From Thelonectria olida (Eukaryota; Ascomycota; Sordariomycetes; Hypocreales; Nectriaceae): DNA of 64,000 bases. Of this stretch, positions 11,606 through 22,798 are shown piece by piece. Each line of letters opens with the position of its first letter. Position 1 is the first letter of the stretch. The stretch is taken from positions 868,001 to 932,000 of the forward strand of contig JAGPYM010000004.1 of assembly GCA_020736575.1 (NCBI GenBank). Direction: 5' to 3'. The notes under the pieces are model-generated. The model had not been told where the DNA came from. It saw nothing but the letters and a program-made list of their open reading frames with translations, and ran no database searches. The translations under genes were made by a program, and so were the position numbers.

Positions 11606-14120
11606 CTAGGCCAGGTATCCTAGCTCGTCATCTTCAAGACGCTCAAGATACTCCTTGTCGAGAAGAATCTCAATACACTTCTTGATATCGCCAACCTTCG
11701 GCACAAAACGAGAGCGGATTTGGTTGATCGTCTCGCTGACGAGCTGGGTGTGCTTCATCTTCTTGCGAGCCTTCATGATTCGCACAATAGCCGACTACGC
11801 GAGAGTTAGTAAATAACAGACATATCAATGCACTGGAGTAGATGCTCACCTGAAGAACCAGCTTTCGGTCCTCCTCGATGGTCTTGTTTGTTTCCGCCTC
11901 TTCTTGCTTGGCCTCTTTCACTCCACCTAGGTTGAGGTTGACTCGAATCTTCTTGCTCCTGAAGTCGTAGTTGAGATTAAACGTCTTGCCGGGGCCAGGC
12001 TTGCCACCATCGATGGTAATTATCTTGGCCTTGAGCGGCACGGCCAGCGCTTGGTCTAGCACTTCGGGGCTCAATTGAGTTGCGCTGAGCATGTCCTCGT
12101 ACGTGTAGCTGTCCTTCTCATTAAATAGAAGAAGAATGGCCATCTGATAAATGGACACTTGGAACGTGTACGGGGTTTTGCTGTTCTTGCAGTAGCCTGC
12201 CTTGATCTCACCCTTGCAGAGGTGCCACATCCAGGTGAGCTTCCGGCCGTCGTGCTTGTGCTTGTAGAAACGAGTGAACCGTTCAATCTCAGAAGCAATC
12301 TCCGCAGGAGGGTTGAAATCGGTGACGGGTGCTTGCAGAGGCCAGAAACCGGTACCCAGAATGGAGAAGTGCGAGTCGACCGACTTGGTGTACTCGACGC
12401 CCTCCAGGTGATCGCGGAACTCTTTGTTAAGGTCCTTGGAAATCTGCATGTCCTGGAACATGCGCTGGAGTTTGTTGGTGTACTCGAAACCACACGCCTC
12501 CTTGAGCTTGCTGATCATGCTCGTCTCGGCATCATCGGATGAGGAGTGGGCCTGGACCAGACGTCGTGCCAGCATTCGTGAGTAAAACTTCTGGAAAACA
12601 TCCTTGTCCTCGATGTACTTGAAGACGGTCATGATCTGGGTGAGTGTGCGTTCTAGCTCGGCCTCCTCGATGCTAGTACTGCTCTTTCTAAGGAGCACGT
12701 CGACATACTTGGCCACAAGCTCCGGCGACTTGTTCGATCCAGCCTTGCAGACTTCGTTCCGATTCACAAATTCCCTACAAGCGTTGTCCAATGAACGTGT
12801 AAACTCGGGCTCATCGTTGAACGCTCTCTTTACCAGTCCCTGGTACTGAGTGTGAATCTCAAGAAGGGCGTCCACGTATACCTTGGGCTCGAGTTTGTCG
12901 CCCTCGGAAGAGTTGACCTTCTGAACGGCGGCAAGACCAGCCTTCCTGACATGAGTCTCGAAACGCGACCTCAAAGGCTCCAGACCTTCTGGAATGCGGG
13001 AAAGGAGGTTGTACATCCTTGCCATATCTTCCTCACGGTCGTTATCCAGGAGAACTTGGAACTCTTCACGCAGGAGAGCCGAGTGATCAGCAATCAGGGC
13101 TTGGTTGCAGGTTTTCTTGAGGGGAATGGCGATGTCCTGGTGAAGATACATGTTCACGCGCTCCTCTTCCTCAGCCAGGCGGGTCTCGGCCTTCTTCATG
13201 TACTCGACGACGCTGTTCTCTGCCACAAACTGCTTAGATTCTGCAAGATAGAAGTCCTTGGTCGCGGCAAGGAAGGGTCGCTCAAAGTGGAATCTGTAAA
13301 CGTCGAGCGTCGACTTGGAGGGGTCGGCTTCGTCCAAACCGAGAGAAACGAAGGAGTCGACGACTTGCTTAATCTGGCTGTGCTCAATAGTCTCACCATT
13401 TCGTTGCTTCTCGACCAGCTTCAGTACCGCGTCCATAACTTTGGATGATACCTGTTCGAAGAGAACGCGTCGCCATTGCACCAAGTGTAGAGTGTAAACA
13501 TCGTAAATATTCTTCTTGCCCTCGTCGATCTCTCTCTTGACCCAGTGACGGTTCAGGTACCGGAAAAGATGATGAATGTACTTGGCTGCGAGAGTATATC
13601 GGCCCCATTCTTTAATGTAGAATGAGAGCAGAGCCTCGTCAGCGTGCGCCTTGGACTGAGTCACGAGATCCTCGAGATGCTGCTTGAGGTAATCGATCAG
13701 CTTGTTGTAGAGTTCTTCGCCGAGGAGATGGGCTAGAATTTGTCAGCATGAAACTCAAACAAACAAACTTTGAGAAAAGAAACTTACCCCCCCTATGGTT
13801 GGAGTGCATTGCTGGCCCGTTGCCCATGCCGACGGCTTTTTGTGATGTACAGAAGTTGTGAACGGCACTGCGTCAAGTCAGTATGGAATCTCCAGGGTGA
13901 AATATGGATTGGGAACAACGTACGTGTAGACGCCCATGTACATGTTCATGCCAATGCCCTGGTCAAGGTCATTCATGATACGTGAGATGCCAGTTTGGAT
14001 AAAGGCCCATCTGTCGAACGGTCAGCATCGCATTGCGCACACGTGCGCGGTCCAGTTGACTCACGTTGCTCCAATATCCTCCCGATTTGGCATCGCGAGC
14101 ATCGGATTAGGAGGCGCCAT
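11606..14120 (-). CDS. cul1: Cullin-1, SCF ubiquitin ligase scaffold
   Basis: Cullin of the Cul1/Cdc53/CulA type, the scaffold of SCF ubiquitin ligases, which binds Skp1-F-box adaptors at its N-terminus and Rbx1-E2 at its C-terminus. Five exons on the minus strand: 14120-14065, 14010-13924, 13867-13788, 13732-11850 and 11794-11606, together 764 residues in frame, the usual length. The N-terminal cullin repeats begin with [11 protein letters not shown] and GMYMGVYTAVHN. The cullin homology domain contains [12 protein letters not shown] and [16 protein letters not shown]. The last exon carries the winged-helix neddylation site: [11 protein letters not shown] puts the target lysine at about residue 710. 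The protein ends in the typical ELGYLA. The start [12 protein letters not shown] is the first ATG whose splice joins preserve the frame; a frame ending earlier only reads through the last intron. Confidence 0.95.
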
Positions 14121-15533
14121 TCTGGCGGCCATGCTGTCTCTCTGTCGGCGGACAGAGACGAGATAGACGGCTCAAGGGGGGTGATGGAGGTGGGGTTGAG
14201 ATCGAGGGGTGGTATCGAGGTAGTAAATGTCGTCGTTAGAATGCTCGCTCGTACGTTCTCTAAAATGAAGATGCAGTTACGGTCCAAAAGAGGGACTCGG
14301 GCGGGCGGGTGAGGGAGCTTTGATGTAGGTGCGTCGAGATGTCGCTGTGTGACTCGGGGAGGCTGGAATGAATCGCTCGGACGAGGTCTGGCGGTAGGGC
14401 TGGCCAGGATGTTGGCTGGTCGGCGGAGAGGGATGGCGTTTGAGGAGGGAAGGGAGGGCGCACGAAGGGAGCACAAACGGACTGATAAATACTTGGACCA
14501 CTCGTACACCAGGCCGGCTGAGTCACCGAACAAAAAGAAAAAGGACGAGGGAAAGGTTGTTCAGAAACCGTTTTCTAGGTTTGGTGGTGAAGTTGAATCA
14601 GGCAGTCGAGTCGATCCAGCTGGTCCCATCAAGACGTACCCTCGTTATTACGGTATTACCTGACGCTGGCCAATGCGGACTGGGTCGAAAGCTGCCTAGT
14701 GTCGGGTTCTGCCACACGACACCGCCCGGTCTCAGTAAGCTGAGCATGGCACTGGCAATAAATGTCAGTGTTAGTCGGAAGGAGCTATTGAGCTCATTGG
14801 TTGGAGGTTGACCGGGACAGCTCTAGGCATCATTCGTTGGGTCGCTGGACGAATGGGCCTGAAGTTCAGTGATTGCATTGGATCCCCCACTATCCAGCGC
14901 CACCACGCTTCATGAGCGACGACCAGCATCTCCCCCGATCTCTAGCGGAAAGTGAGTTGTCTCCGAAAACAGCCGTGGTTGGTTTATTGTGAGAACGAAC
15001 AGTCTGCATGTTACATGTTGTCATAATGCATTGTTCAGTTGAAGCTCCAAGAATTACAGGTGCGCATCTCTTCGTATGCCCCTCCAGTATTGTTCGAGTC
15101 CGCAGTACAATCACACCAGGCGGGTGAGGTGTTTCAACCATCAGCCCCACGCTTGTTTCCCACATCGGTTGATAAGATCTCTCTGTGACCATTCTGATAA
15201 AGAACGACTAATTGACATGTTGCGTTCATATCCGCCGCATAGCTATGGTCTTCTTCTTCTTCTTCTTTTATGCTACCACTTTTATTCGTGGCTAATTCTT
15301 TCTATTCATTACTTCTAAGACTAATGATAAAAGTTACAAGGAACGGTATACACGCTTGATGCGTGGCGTGTCGAGGGCTCATGTTGACCGACAATGAAAC
15401 CCCAAATGTTACAAAAAAGCAAACAAAAAAAACGCTCCCTATTGATGGGAGTGGGAGGGGTATTATGCCCAATGTTCCGAATCCATCTCCTTATCCTTAT
15501 CCCTAGGTATCCTTGTGTGATGGGTACCTTTTC
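14121..15533. other. Intergenic, CUL1 upstream region
   Basis: Holds the promoter and leader of CUL1 (its minus-strand side is CT-rich at 14121-14560) and the 3' region of the Srf1-like gene. A short CTT run lies at 15249-15268. No supportable gene. Confidence 0.5.
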
Positions 15534-16720
15534 CTATCCATGTATGATATCCTCCTCGCCACCACCCAGCCGTTCCACCGTCCTAAAGATGTTGACGGCA
15601 AAATTCATGGTCCAGAGGATCAAGCCTAGCAGCATGAACGCTGCCAGCGCCTTTGACAAGTCCCGCACTGCGGCATGTGCCAGGTTATGATACACCAAGC
15701 TCTCAAATGCGAGTGCCGTGCTCGCAGACTTGAATATGATGAAGAAGAGGTCCAGCAAGATCAGCGAAATCTTGGAGACCACCGACCGCAGGCCCAGCGG
15801 TTTGCCCGTGTATTCATCCCAAATCATGTACCCAAGGTACGGAATCGCCACGCAGTCCACGGCCACGGCCACGATGGATTGTGTCTCCTCAGCAGTATCC
15901 TCCGCGTCCACGTCCTCAATCATGTGGATCCGCGCAGCTATTCCCAAGGCAAGAATAGAGGTAATCATGACGCTTAGTCGGAACACCAGTGGTGCCAGAG
16001 AGTGCCGAATCATCATATTCCATATCCGTTTATAAGGCGCAACCGCGATAGTACGCTTCCTCCGCGGCATCTTCGAGTCCAAAACACTATATGGCTCTAA
16101 GGAAGGGTTCGCGAAATTCGGTTGAAGCTGGGTCATGGTCTCGTAGTCGACCACGGTCGAATGTTCTTGAGGCATGTGCCCGTAAGATGAAGACTGGACA
16201 AAATCGTGCCAAGCTATGTTGGGCTCCGTTGACTTGACCAAGGGGCTGAATCCCGAAATGATAACGGGCTCTGCCGACCTCAGGTGGTCCCATTTCCTCC
16301 CACGCATCGACGCGCGCCCATATCGAAGAACATGAGGAATCCGTCCTCTCGTTGCCTTGGCCTGGCCCTGGAGCGGATCGTCCAGCTCGACGAAGCCATC
16401 GATGGAAACTCGGCGTTGCGGGTCGCTCGGTGACGAGTTGTGTTGAGGTTGAACAGTTCGGTTTGGCGGGTTTAATAGGCGGAGTTGATCATCGCTAACG
16501 GAGCCGTATTTATCGTCGTAGGAATCAATCCATGCTGGCACCGAGTTGGTTAGACAGAGTGAGGGGCGCAAGAGGGGAGTGCGCGCTTACGTGGAAGAGA
16601 TCTCGGAGGGCGCAAGCGAGCAGCTCTGCTGTGGGCAGATGTGCTCCCTGTCCTTACAGAATACTGTGTACCATTCGTCCTGGGCGAGTCGTTGTTTCTC
16701 GGGGGAGAGGAGGACGTCAT
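15534..16720 (-). CDS. srf1: Srf1-like regulator of phospholipase D
   Basis: Probable fungal Srf1 family member, a multispanning membrane protein that in yeast regulates the phospholipase D Spo14. Two exons, 16720-16591 and 16534-15534, give 376 residues. The N-terminal ~190 residues are polar and Ser/Pro-rich, and include HDFVQSSSYGHMP and MPRRKRTIAVAPYKRIW just before the membrane part. Four hydrophobic segments follow: LAPLVFRLSVMITSILALG, IVAVAVDCVAIPYLGYMIW, ISLILLDLFFIIFKSASTA and AAFMLLGLILWTMNFAVNIF. The short first exon was chosen because its ATG and GTAAGC donor join the reading frame at SLPPWIDSYDD. It is tandem with CUL1, with 1.4 kb between. The family call rests on recognition of the overall pattern, not on a catalytic motif. 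Confidence 0.68.
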
Positions 16721-18514
16721 GGCCTCAGGAGGCCGCGGTTATGGTCGTTGTCGGAGACGAAGGGGATTCAATCGGTCGGCAAGTGAAATGTTGAAGCATA
16801 GTCGGGACACGCTCGCATTGCAAAAGGGATAGAGTTGGCACGGCGAGCACCACAGGCGCACGCGGGCATGTAAAGTTGGCGCACGCAAAACTTGATTTCG
16901 GTGGTTGCAATAAAAAGGGAACGTTGGGAATAATTAGGGCGGGCGGGCGGCTAAGTCAAGTCAGTGTTGACTTGGAGTCAACACGAACGAACCAAGTTTC
17001 CGTTGGACAGGAGTCACTGGACGCTCCCGACTGGAGACTTGAGGGAGACGGGGAGGCGGCGGACATTGTTTCTGGGGGCACCAGCTTTGGCTCTCCATTG
17101 TGTCCATGGCTTGTGGCTTGTGGTCTGTGCGCCCCGTCAACGTCAACCACCAACGGCCTCCAACAATGCCATCTCTAGCGCCGAGGTCCCGTCACTTTGT
17201 ACCGTATCTTCGCTTGTTCTCGACTTCTGTGCCCGCGGGTGGACCCGACTCGGTCGAGGTAAGCTTAAAGTGAGGTGCTTTGACGCCCATGAGACAGTCG
17301 AAATGGAATCATTTCTCGACCAGATGCTCGGCTAAGCACGTGAGAAACCGACATTCCCATTCCGTTGTCAGTTGTAGATCCCCATGCTGCATAAAAACCT
17401 GCACTCTTTCGCAGAGCGCTTTCCATTGATTCCCCAGCAACCAACATAGAACCAACGCTGCAGCCTCTCACGAACAACAGCGCTTATTATTCGCACAATC
17501 CACACGGGACGAAACGAATCACGCGAGCTGCGTCGTACGACTCCACCTCCCCCCAGAAATAACTTTGCTTCTTACGCTCCTTCTCGTATACTTCGAATAA
17601 GCTTGCTTATCTGAGATGTGATGTCAAGAAGAATTGACTGCAACTCTCCAACCCCGTCAAGATATCTATCTATCTTGTCTCACAATAACGCATCTACCTA
17701 ATGAGGGAGACACTATAGCCACTGCAAGCAATGTCGCGCACCCTGGTCAATCGGCAAGGGAGCATGGTCCTGACAAGGGGCTGAAATTTGGAGCCAAGAC
17801 GGTTGGACTGTCACTCGCTCATCGATGTCATCATGAAACAAGCACTCACGAGTAAGGCAAATTCCCGTCATAAACCCAAGACGATCAATTCTCCAGTCTT
17901 TAGAACTCGCACTGGTGAATGGTAGCACTAACACTACTTCTGTTTCTTTCTCTTTAAAGCGGAAGTCCCCTTCAAACGACAACATGCGTTCAAGGACACA
18001 GCAGCTTTCAATTGGGCAGACTCTCCACATTTTGCTCTCACAGATATCGGGAACTGCAACCCAATGCGAGATCCGCACCAGAAACGTCAAGACAGTCCAT
18101 GGTTTCCATGCTACTTGTATTTGATTCATAAGTATAAGCTACAATAGATGAACACATTGTCTAGCAGCATGTCCATCTTGCAAGACTTGCTTGCCAGGGT
18201 GTCACGCAGGATGAACCATACATGTCCAAGCCGAGACAATCCATCTGGCAACACCCAGCTCATTCAACCGCATCGCTCCCTCTTCGCATCATTTCAGTTA
18301 TTCCACGTACCACCGTGATAGCTTCCACAGTCCCGGTTCGGGCGTTGGGCCAGGTCATCCGCATCGTCCGACACGTTCCGTCCCAGGGGTACCAACCGAG
18401 CAAGAAAAGTTGCGGTTCCTACGGACACTAAATCGTGCCGGAACAATTCGAAGCTTAGATTCGTGTCGTGTGCTCCGGGTTCGCAATTCGCATTGGGGTA
18501 TCGTTCGTCGCCTT
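16721..18514. other. Intergenic region
   Basis: Holds the upstream region of the Srf1-like gene and the 3' side of the small membrane-protein gene. Short open frames on both strands (up to 138 codons near 17713-18129) have no domain, no credible start context and no splice structure, so none is called. Confidence 0.5.
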
Positions 18515-18871
18515 CTACCGGCCGTGTTCGCTCTCGCTCTTGTGGAAACCCAACCACTCTCCCAGCACACCTCCGGGCTTGGGGAGTGGGCACTCCCGCT
18601 TGGCAACCCTCAGCTTCGCCTGCTCCATCTCCTCGGGCGTGGTGTCGTTGAATTGCACGATGCCATCCTTCACTTCCGGGCTGGTGTCCTTCCTCTTCCA
18701 TCGCATTCGTCGGCCGTTCTCGTCCACCATAATCTCTCCATCGGCGAATCGAGCCCGCGGTACCGGGCACGGGAGGAGGTGAGGAAGTGTGACGACGAAA
18801 AAGCAAGCGGCAACCGTCGTGGCGAAGAGCGACGAAGTCATCCGCGACTTTGGGTGAAGGAGTGGTGGCAT
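18515..18871 (-). CDS. Small membrane-anchored protein, unknown function
   Basis: Uninterrupted frame of 118 codons. A hydrophobic stretch (SLFATTVAACFFVVTLPHLL, about residues 14-33) sits at the N-terminus, followed by PCPVPRARFADG and a hydrophilic, charged body ending PKPGGVLGEWLGFHKSES. This looks like a single-span protein with a soluble domain, perhaps in a mitochondrial or ER membrane. I do not recognise a named family. A second in-frame ATG at 18841 (residue 11) would place the span right at the N-terminus and may be the true start. Support comes from the organised layout (anchor, basic linker, conserved-looking Pro-Gly-Trp block) and the absence of a competing frame. Function unknown. 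Confidence 0.6.
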   Translation of the reverse strand: MPPLLHPKSRMTSSLFATTVAACFFVVTLPHLLPCPVPRARFADGEIMVDENGRRMRWKRKDTSPEVKDGIVQFNDTTPEEMEQAKLRVAKRECPLPKPGGVLGEWLGFHKSESEHGR

Positions 18872-19452
18872 GATCCCACGTGCAGGGGGTATTCGGCGGG
18901 CTCTAGTAGTCTCAATTGGGCGTCAGTGTTCAGTTCAATGGGTTTTGAATGCCATTGAGCTCACATTATAGCCGTAGCATCGTCCTCCCGAGGCGTAGGG
19001 GCCGGGTTGACGTCGTCGAGGGATTTCTAGGTGTTCCGTGGGCCCGAGGCTTGATTTCCACGAAAGCAGCTCACTTAATTCTGACTCTGAGCTGCATGAT
19101 TAGTTTACTCGCTTTCGATTGGCTAATTGCTCCCGACAAGGGTTCAACGGCCCCGGGTCGACATAGTTCCGTGATTCCCTGCCGATCCCCACCTATCCCC
19201 ACCTATTCCCACGGTACGTACCGTTTTTGGAGGTTGGGGGGCAATGCCGCAGGTATGCTGTGCGACTCGCGAAGTCGCGATACAACATAGATTTTTCAAC
19301 TCTTTGCCTTCGTCAGTTTGCTTTCCATTTTTTCCAGATCTCCTCTGCGACGTAAACGAGATCGCATACCACGACATGCTATGATCGACTATTCCAGCAT
19401 CGTTTAAGCATCCAATAGCCCGGACACCTCACGCGCAGAAGCTTCTCCCACC
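18872..19452. promoter_or_regulatory. Divergent promoter, small protein / PP4
   Basis: This 580-bp space between two divergently transcribed genes must serve both. It contains three near-copies of a CCCACCTAT-type decamer at about 19185-19212, directly abutting a perfect 14-base palindrome ACGGTACGTACCGT at 19211-19224. Nearer the PP4 start lie two tiny upstream reading frames, listed separately. Confidence 0.5.
19376..19407 (+). promoter_or_regulatory. Two overlapping upstream ORFs before PP4
   Basis: ATG CTA TGA at 19376-19384 overlaps a second frame at 19381-19407 that encodes eight residues and a stop. Both end 46 or more bases before the PP4 start codon at 19453. If they lie in the mature leader they would lower translation of the phosphatase. 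The transcription start is not known from sequence, so this is a candidate only. Confidence 0.35.
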
Positions 19453-20821
19453 ATGAGTGACCTCGACAAGTGAGCCCGCCTCTCGACGATCCTCAACTTC
19501 TCAGCGGCCCCAAGCTAACATCCGACCCCAGAGCGATTGCGCAGCTGCGCGCATGCCGTCCGATCCCCGAGGCTCAAGTGCGCGAGCTCTGTCACAGGGC
19601 GCGAGAGCTATTGATCGAGGAGGGCAATGTTGTCACTGTTTCGGCACCAGTTACGATATGTGGTGACATCCACGGCCAGTTTCACGATTTGATGGAGCTA
19701 TTCCGAGTGGGAGGCGATGTTCCGGACACAAACTATCTCTTCATGGGTACGTGTCGAACTAGAAGTCTTTGCCGCTGTTTTTATCCCCCCCTTTGGCTCA
19801 CGCGTGTTGCTTTTTAGGTGACTTTGTCGACCGTGGGTTCTACTCTCTAGAGTCCTTCCTCCTACTCCTCTGCCTCAAAGTTCGATACCCCGATCGTATG
19901 ACGCTCATCCGAGGCAACCACGAATCGCGTCAAATCACAACAGTCTACGGCTTTTACGACGAATGTTTACGAAAATACGGTAGTGCAAACGTGTGGCGGT
20001 ATTGTTGTGATGTTTTTGACTACCTCGCCCTCGGCGCCATTGTCTTGGGTGCCTCGAACACACTATCAAAAGGCGCCGAGCCAGTCGACGAAGAGACGGA
20101 GATCGAGGTGTGCGACCAGAACGGATCCATCATGAGTCGTTTCCCTCGACGTCGGCAGCACCCCAACAGCGTTCAGGAGCAGGCGTCCAGCCCAGTGGCT
20201 GGTGGGGAGAAGACTGGACCACCCGGGACGGGCGCCTCGGGTTCCAGTGGCGGCTCAGTCGGCAACCCAGCAGGAGCGGTCCTATGCGTCCACGGCGGCC
20301 TCAGCCCCCTCGTCGACACAGTTGATAAGATTAGACTAATAGATCGGAAGCAAGAGGTGCCTCACGAAGGGGCGATGTGCGATCTACTGTGGTCCGACCC
20401 AGACGAGATCGATGGCTGGGGTCTCTCTCCACGCGGCGCAGGCTTCCTTTTCGGCGCTGATATTGTCAAGGTCTTCAACCATCGAAACGACCTCAGCCTG
20501 ATTGCCCGCGCCCACCAGCTGGTCATGGAAGGATTCAAGGAGATGTTCGACACCTCCATCGTCACCGTCTGGTCGGCACCCAACTACTGCTACCGCTGCG
20601 GAAACGTTGCCGCTGTCCTCGAGTTATCTGAGGATGAATCGGGTACGGGACTGTTCGCACGCAGCAACGGAGACGTCAACCGCAGTACCGGCGGCGTCAT
20701 GTTGGAAGGGGACGCTGCACCTAGGAGCGGCCCTGCGCGTAGGTACCGCGTCTTCCAGGCCGCGCCTCAGGACTCGCGGGGAATGCCGGCGAAGAAGCCA
20801 GTTGCCGACTACTTCTTGTGA
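19453..20821 (+). CDS. pph3: PP4 catalytic subunit (Pph3), with insertions
   Basis: Serine/threonine protein phosphatase 4 catalytic subunit, a two-metal enzyme acting in DNA-damage checkpoint recovery and nutrient signalling. Exons 19453-19469, 19532-19746 and 19818-20821 give 411 residues. The PPP signatures are all present: GDIHGQ (50-55), GDFVDRG (78-84), RGNHES (109-114), HGGLSP (236-241) and the C-terminal DYFL end that is carboxymethylated in PP2A-like enzymes. [13 protein letters not shown] and [14 protein letters not shown] mark the PP4 type. The usual length is about 307, so ~100 residues are extra. They fall in two places: about residues 154-229, a charged then Gly/Ser-rich block just before the HGG strand, and about 350-386, before the conserved tail. 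The tiny first exon (MSDLDK) is fixed by frame and homology. It converges on the acidic-protein gene. Confidence 0.93.
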
Positions 20822-21091
20822 GTAGGGGTCGTTTTCATGTCGATGCCGTACGGTCGGACTATTTGCGGGTTTTACATCATGAATGTCTCTCAGAATTTTG
20901 GGCTTGGGTCACGGGGTAAACATGGAGTTTTATACGAAGTACCATTCTATTATGCGTCAAGGTCCTTGGAGCTTTCAATGTCTTATTATATGCCACGCCT
21001 TTATACCCAATCTTGCACTTTTGAAACTCTCGCTCCCACTCTCTGCCTATAATTGTGTCAGTAACAACACGAGAAACACCACCGCCCATGA

Positions 21092-22577
21092 TTAGACTGC
21101 CCACCCATCCTTTCCTTTGTAGGGTGCCTGCTTCCACCGTCCTTCCCACTCGATGATCCGTTGGAGTTTTTCTGTCATATCCAGCAGCCTAGTGAGGTCA
21201 AACCAAAGCTCAGCAACATTCTCGTCTGCCAGTGCATTCATGACTTTTGGGAGAATCGCGTCGTCGTGGAGAATATTAGAGTGTTCTTGGATAACCTCCG
21301 AGATATACTCAAGCATTGTAACTGCGTTTTCCTCGTCCACGTCGGGGTTGTCCTCGAGGAATTGGGCAGCCATGCGGATTTTGTTGGCCACTTGGTCGAT
21401 CTTGTCGGGTACGCGAGGTCCAGCCTGGTGTTCCGCTTGGGACTCGAGCAACTCCTCCCGCAGCTCGCTTTCTTCGCTCCCACCTTCGATCACCTCAAGG
21501 TTGTCCTCGAAATCATCTCCTTCTGCGTCTTCGAATTCTTCGCTCTCACTTGAGGTCACCTCGGTACACTCTGGGACAACTTCTTCCTCAGATTCTTCGC
21601 TCTCAACTTCCATCACATCAACATCCTCTCCTTCTGCGTCTTCAGATTCCTCGTCTTGAGATTTCTCACCTTCTGCTTCTTCATCTTCGGTTTCGACTTC
21701 ATCCGCTTCCTTGTCTGGCGTTTGCTCGTCCTCTTCAGATTCGTTGTGTTCAAATTCGTCGTGCTCGTACTGCTCAATTTCATCGAACTCGCCTTGCTCA
21801 AATTCGTCACATTCGTCCTGTTCGATTTCGATTTTCCCAGCTTTGCTGCCTTCGGGCTCGTCACCTCCAGACTCATCCTCAATACGATCTTCCTCCTCCT
21901 CGTCTCTTGCAAGATCGTCGGTTGATTCACCATCTGGACCATCGTCATCCGAGGAGCTAGTGTCAGGATCATCTTCTTCAGGGGCAAAGATTGGGGGTGC
22001 ATAGCCGGGAATTAGAGCACCGTCCGAAGTAGTATACTCCATACTCTCCTCGTCAGAAGACTCTTGCTCTGAGCCATCTTCAACCGCAGCCTCGGCCTCA
22101 GCCTCAACTTCAACCTCAGAGATGTCGTGTTGGGATGTCTCCGGTTCTTCATCCTCTTCCTCGACTTGACTGCAGCTGTCATCCTCTGGAGAGCGGCCCG
22201 GCATTGGTGTACCCTCCCGTGAGGGAGTATATTGCTGATCCCTGCTCACCAAACGTTTGCGAAGCCCCGCGTTCCTCTTTAGGGGGCTCCAGGGGCCCCA
22301 AGATGGGTTAAGATCATTCTCACTCATCACATTAGTAACGAAAAGATTTGACGGGGTTCTTCTTGATGGCGAGGGACTCTTCGAGGCACGCATCAAGGTG
22401 ACGACTGGGGCATTTGGGTTATCGGGTGCCAACAGGAGCTCTGTACGTCGACCTTGGCCATCCCGTCGACCATATGGGGGTTTTCTCCTCAATACCCGTC
22501 CACGGGGCGAAACGGTGCCAGGTTCTAACTTTATGGGTGAGCTCTTGCGCGCCCTTTTGGGTGTGGAATTGCTCTCC

Positions 22578-22618
<41 letters not shown>

Positions 22619-22798
22619 CTCGTCGTGTTTGCGTTTGGATGGGGGAGGGGTCTTCTGTGCTCGTTTCCGTAGTCTTCCCTCGGGCTGTGGTGGTGCTCTT
22701 CGGCGCTTCCGGGAATCTTTTTCGATGGTGTTGGAGACCGAATCTAGGTCGATGTGCACCACCTCTTCCCGCCTCGATCGAGTCATGTATCGTGACAT
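21092..22798 (-). CDS. Highly acidic low-complexity nuclear-type protein
   Basis: Single-exon frame of 568 codons, family not recognised. The N-terminus is basic (SRKRRR, RLRKRAQK, PKRARK: several nuclear-localisation-like clusters) and carries a run of about 13 Asp. The centre, about residues 200-460, is almost entirely Glu, Asp and Ser, with short periodic units such as DEFEQ, DEIEQ and DEFEH. Only the last ~110 residues look folded: KIDQVANKIRMAAQFLED, a string of helices, and WEGRWKQAPYKGKDGW near the end. This layout suits a chromatin or histone-binding protein, but that is inference. The start ATG at 22798 is the first in frame. The opposite strand has Ser-rich and Arg/Leu-rich shadow frames. 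It lies 270 bp tail-to-tail from PP4. Confidence 0.72.
22571..22621 (-). repeat. GAC/GAT trinucleotide run encoding poly-Asp
   Basis: An interrupted GAC/GAT array within the acidic-protein gene codes for about 13 consecutive aspartates next to a basic cluster. Such codon runs are prone to length change between strains. Confidence 0.85.

Noticed and set aside
17713..18129. 138-codon minus-strand frame
   Set aside because: No domain, odd composition and no context; considered random.
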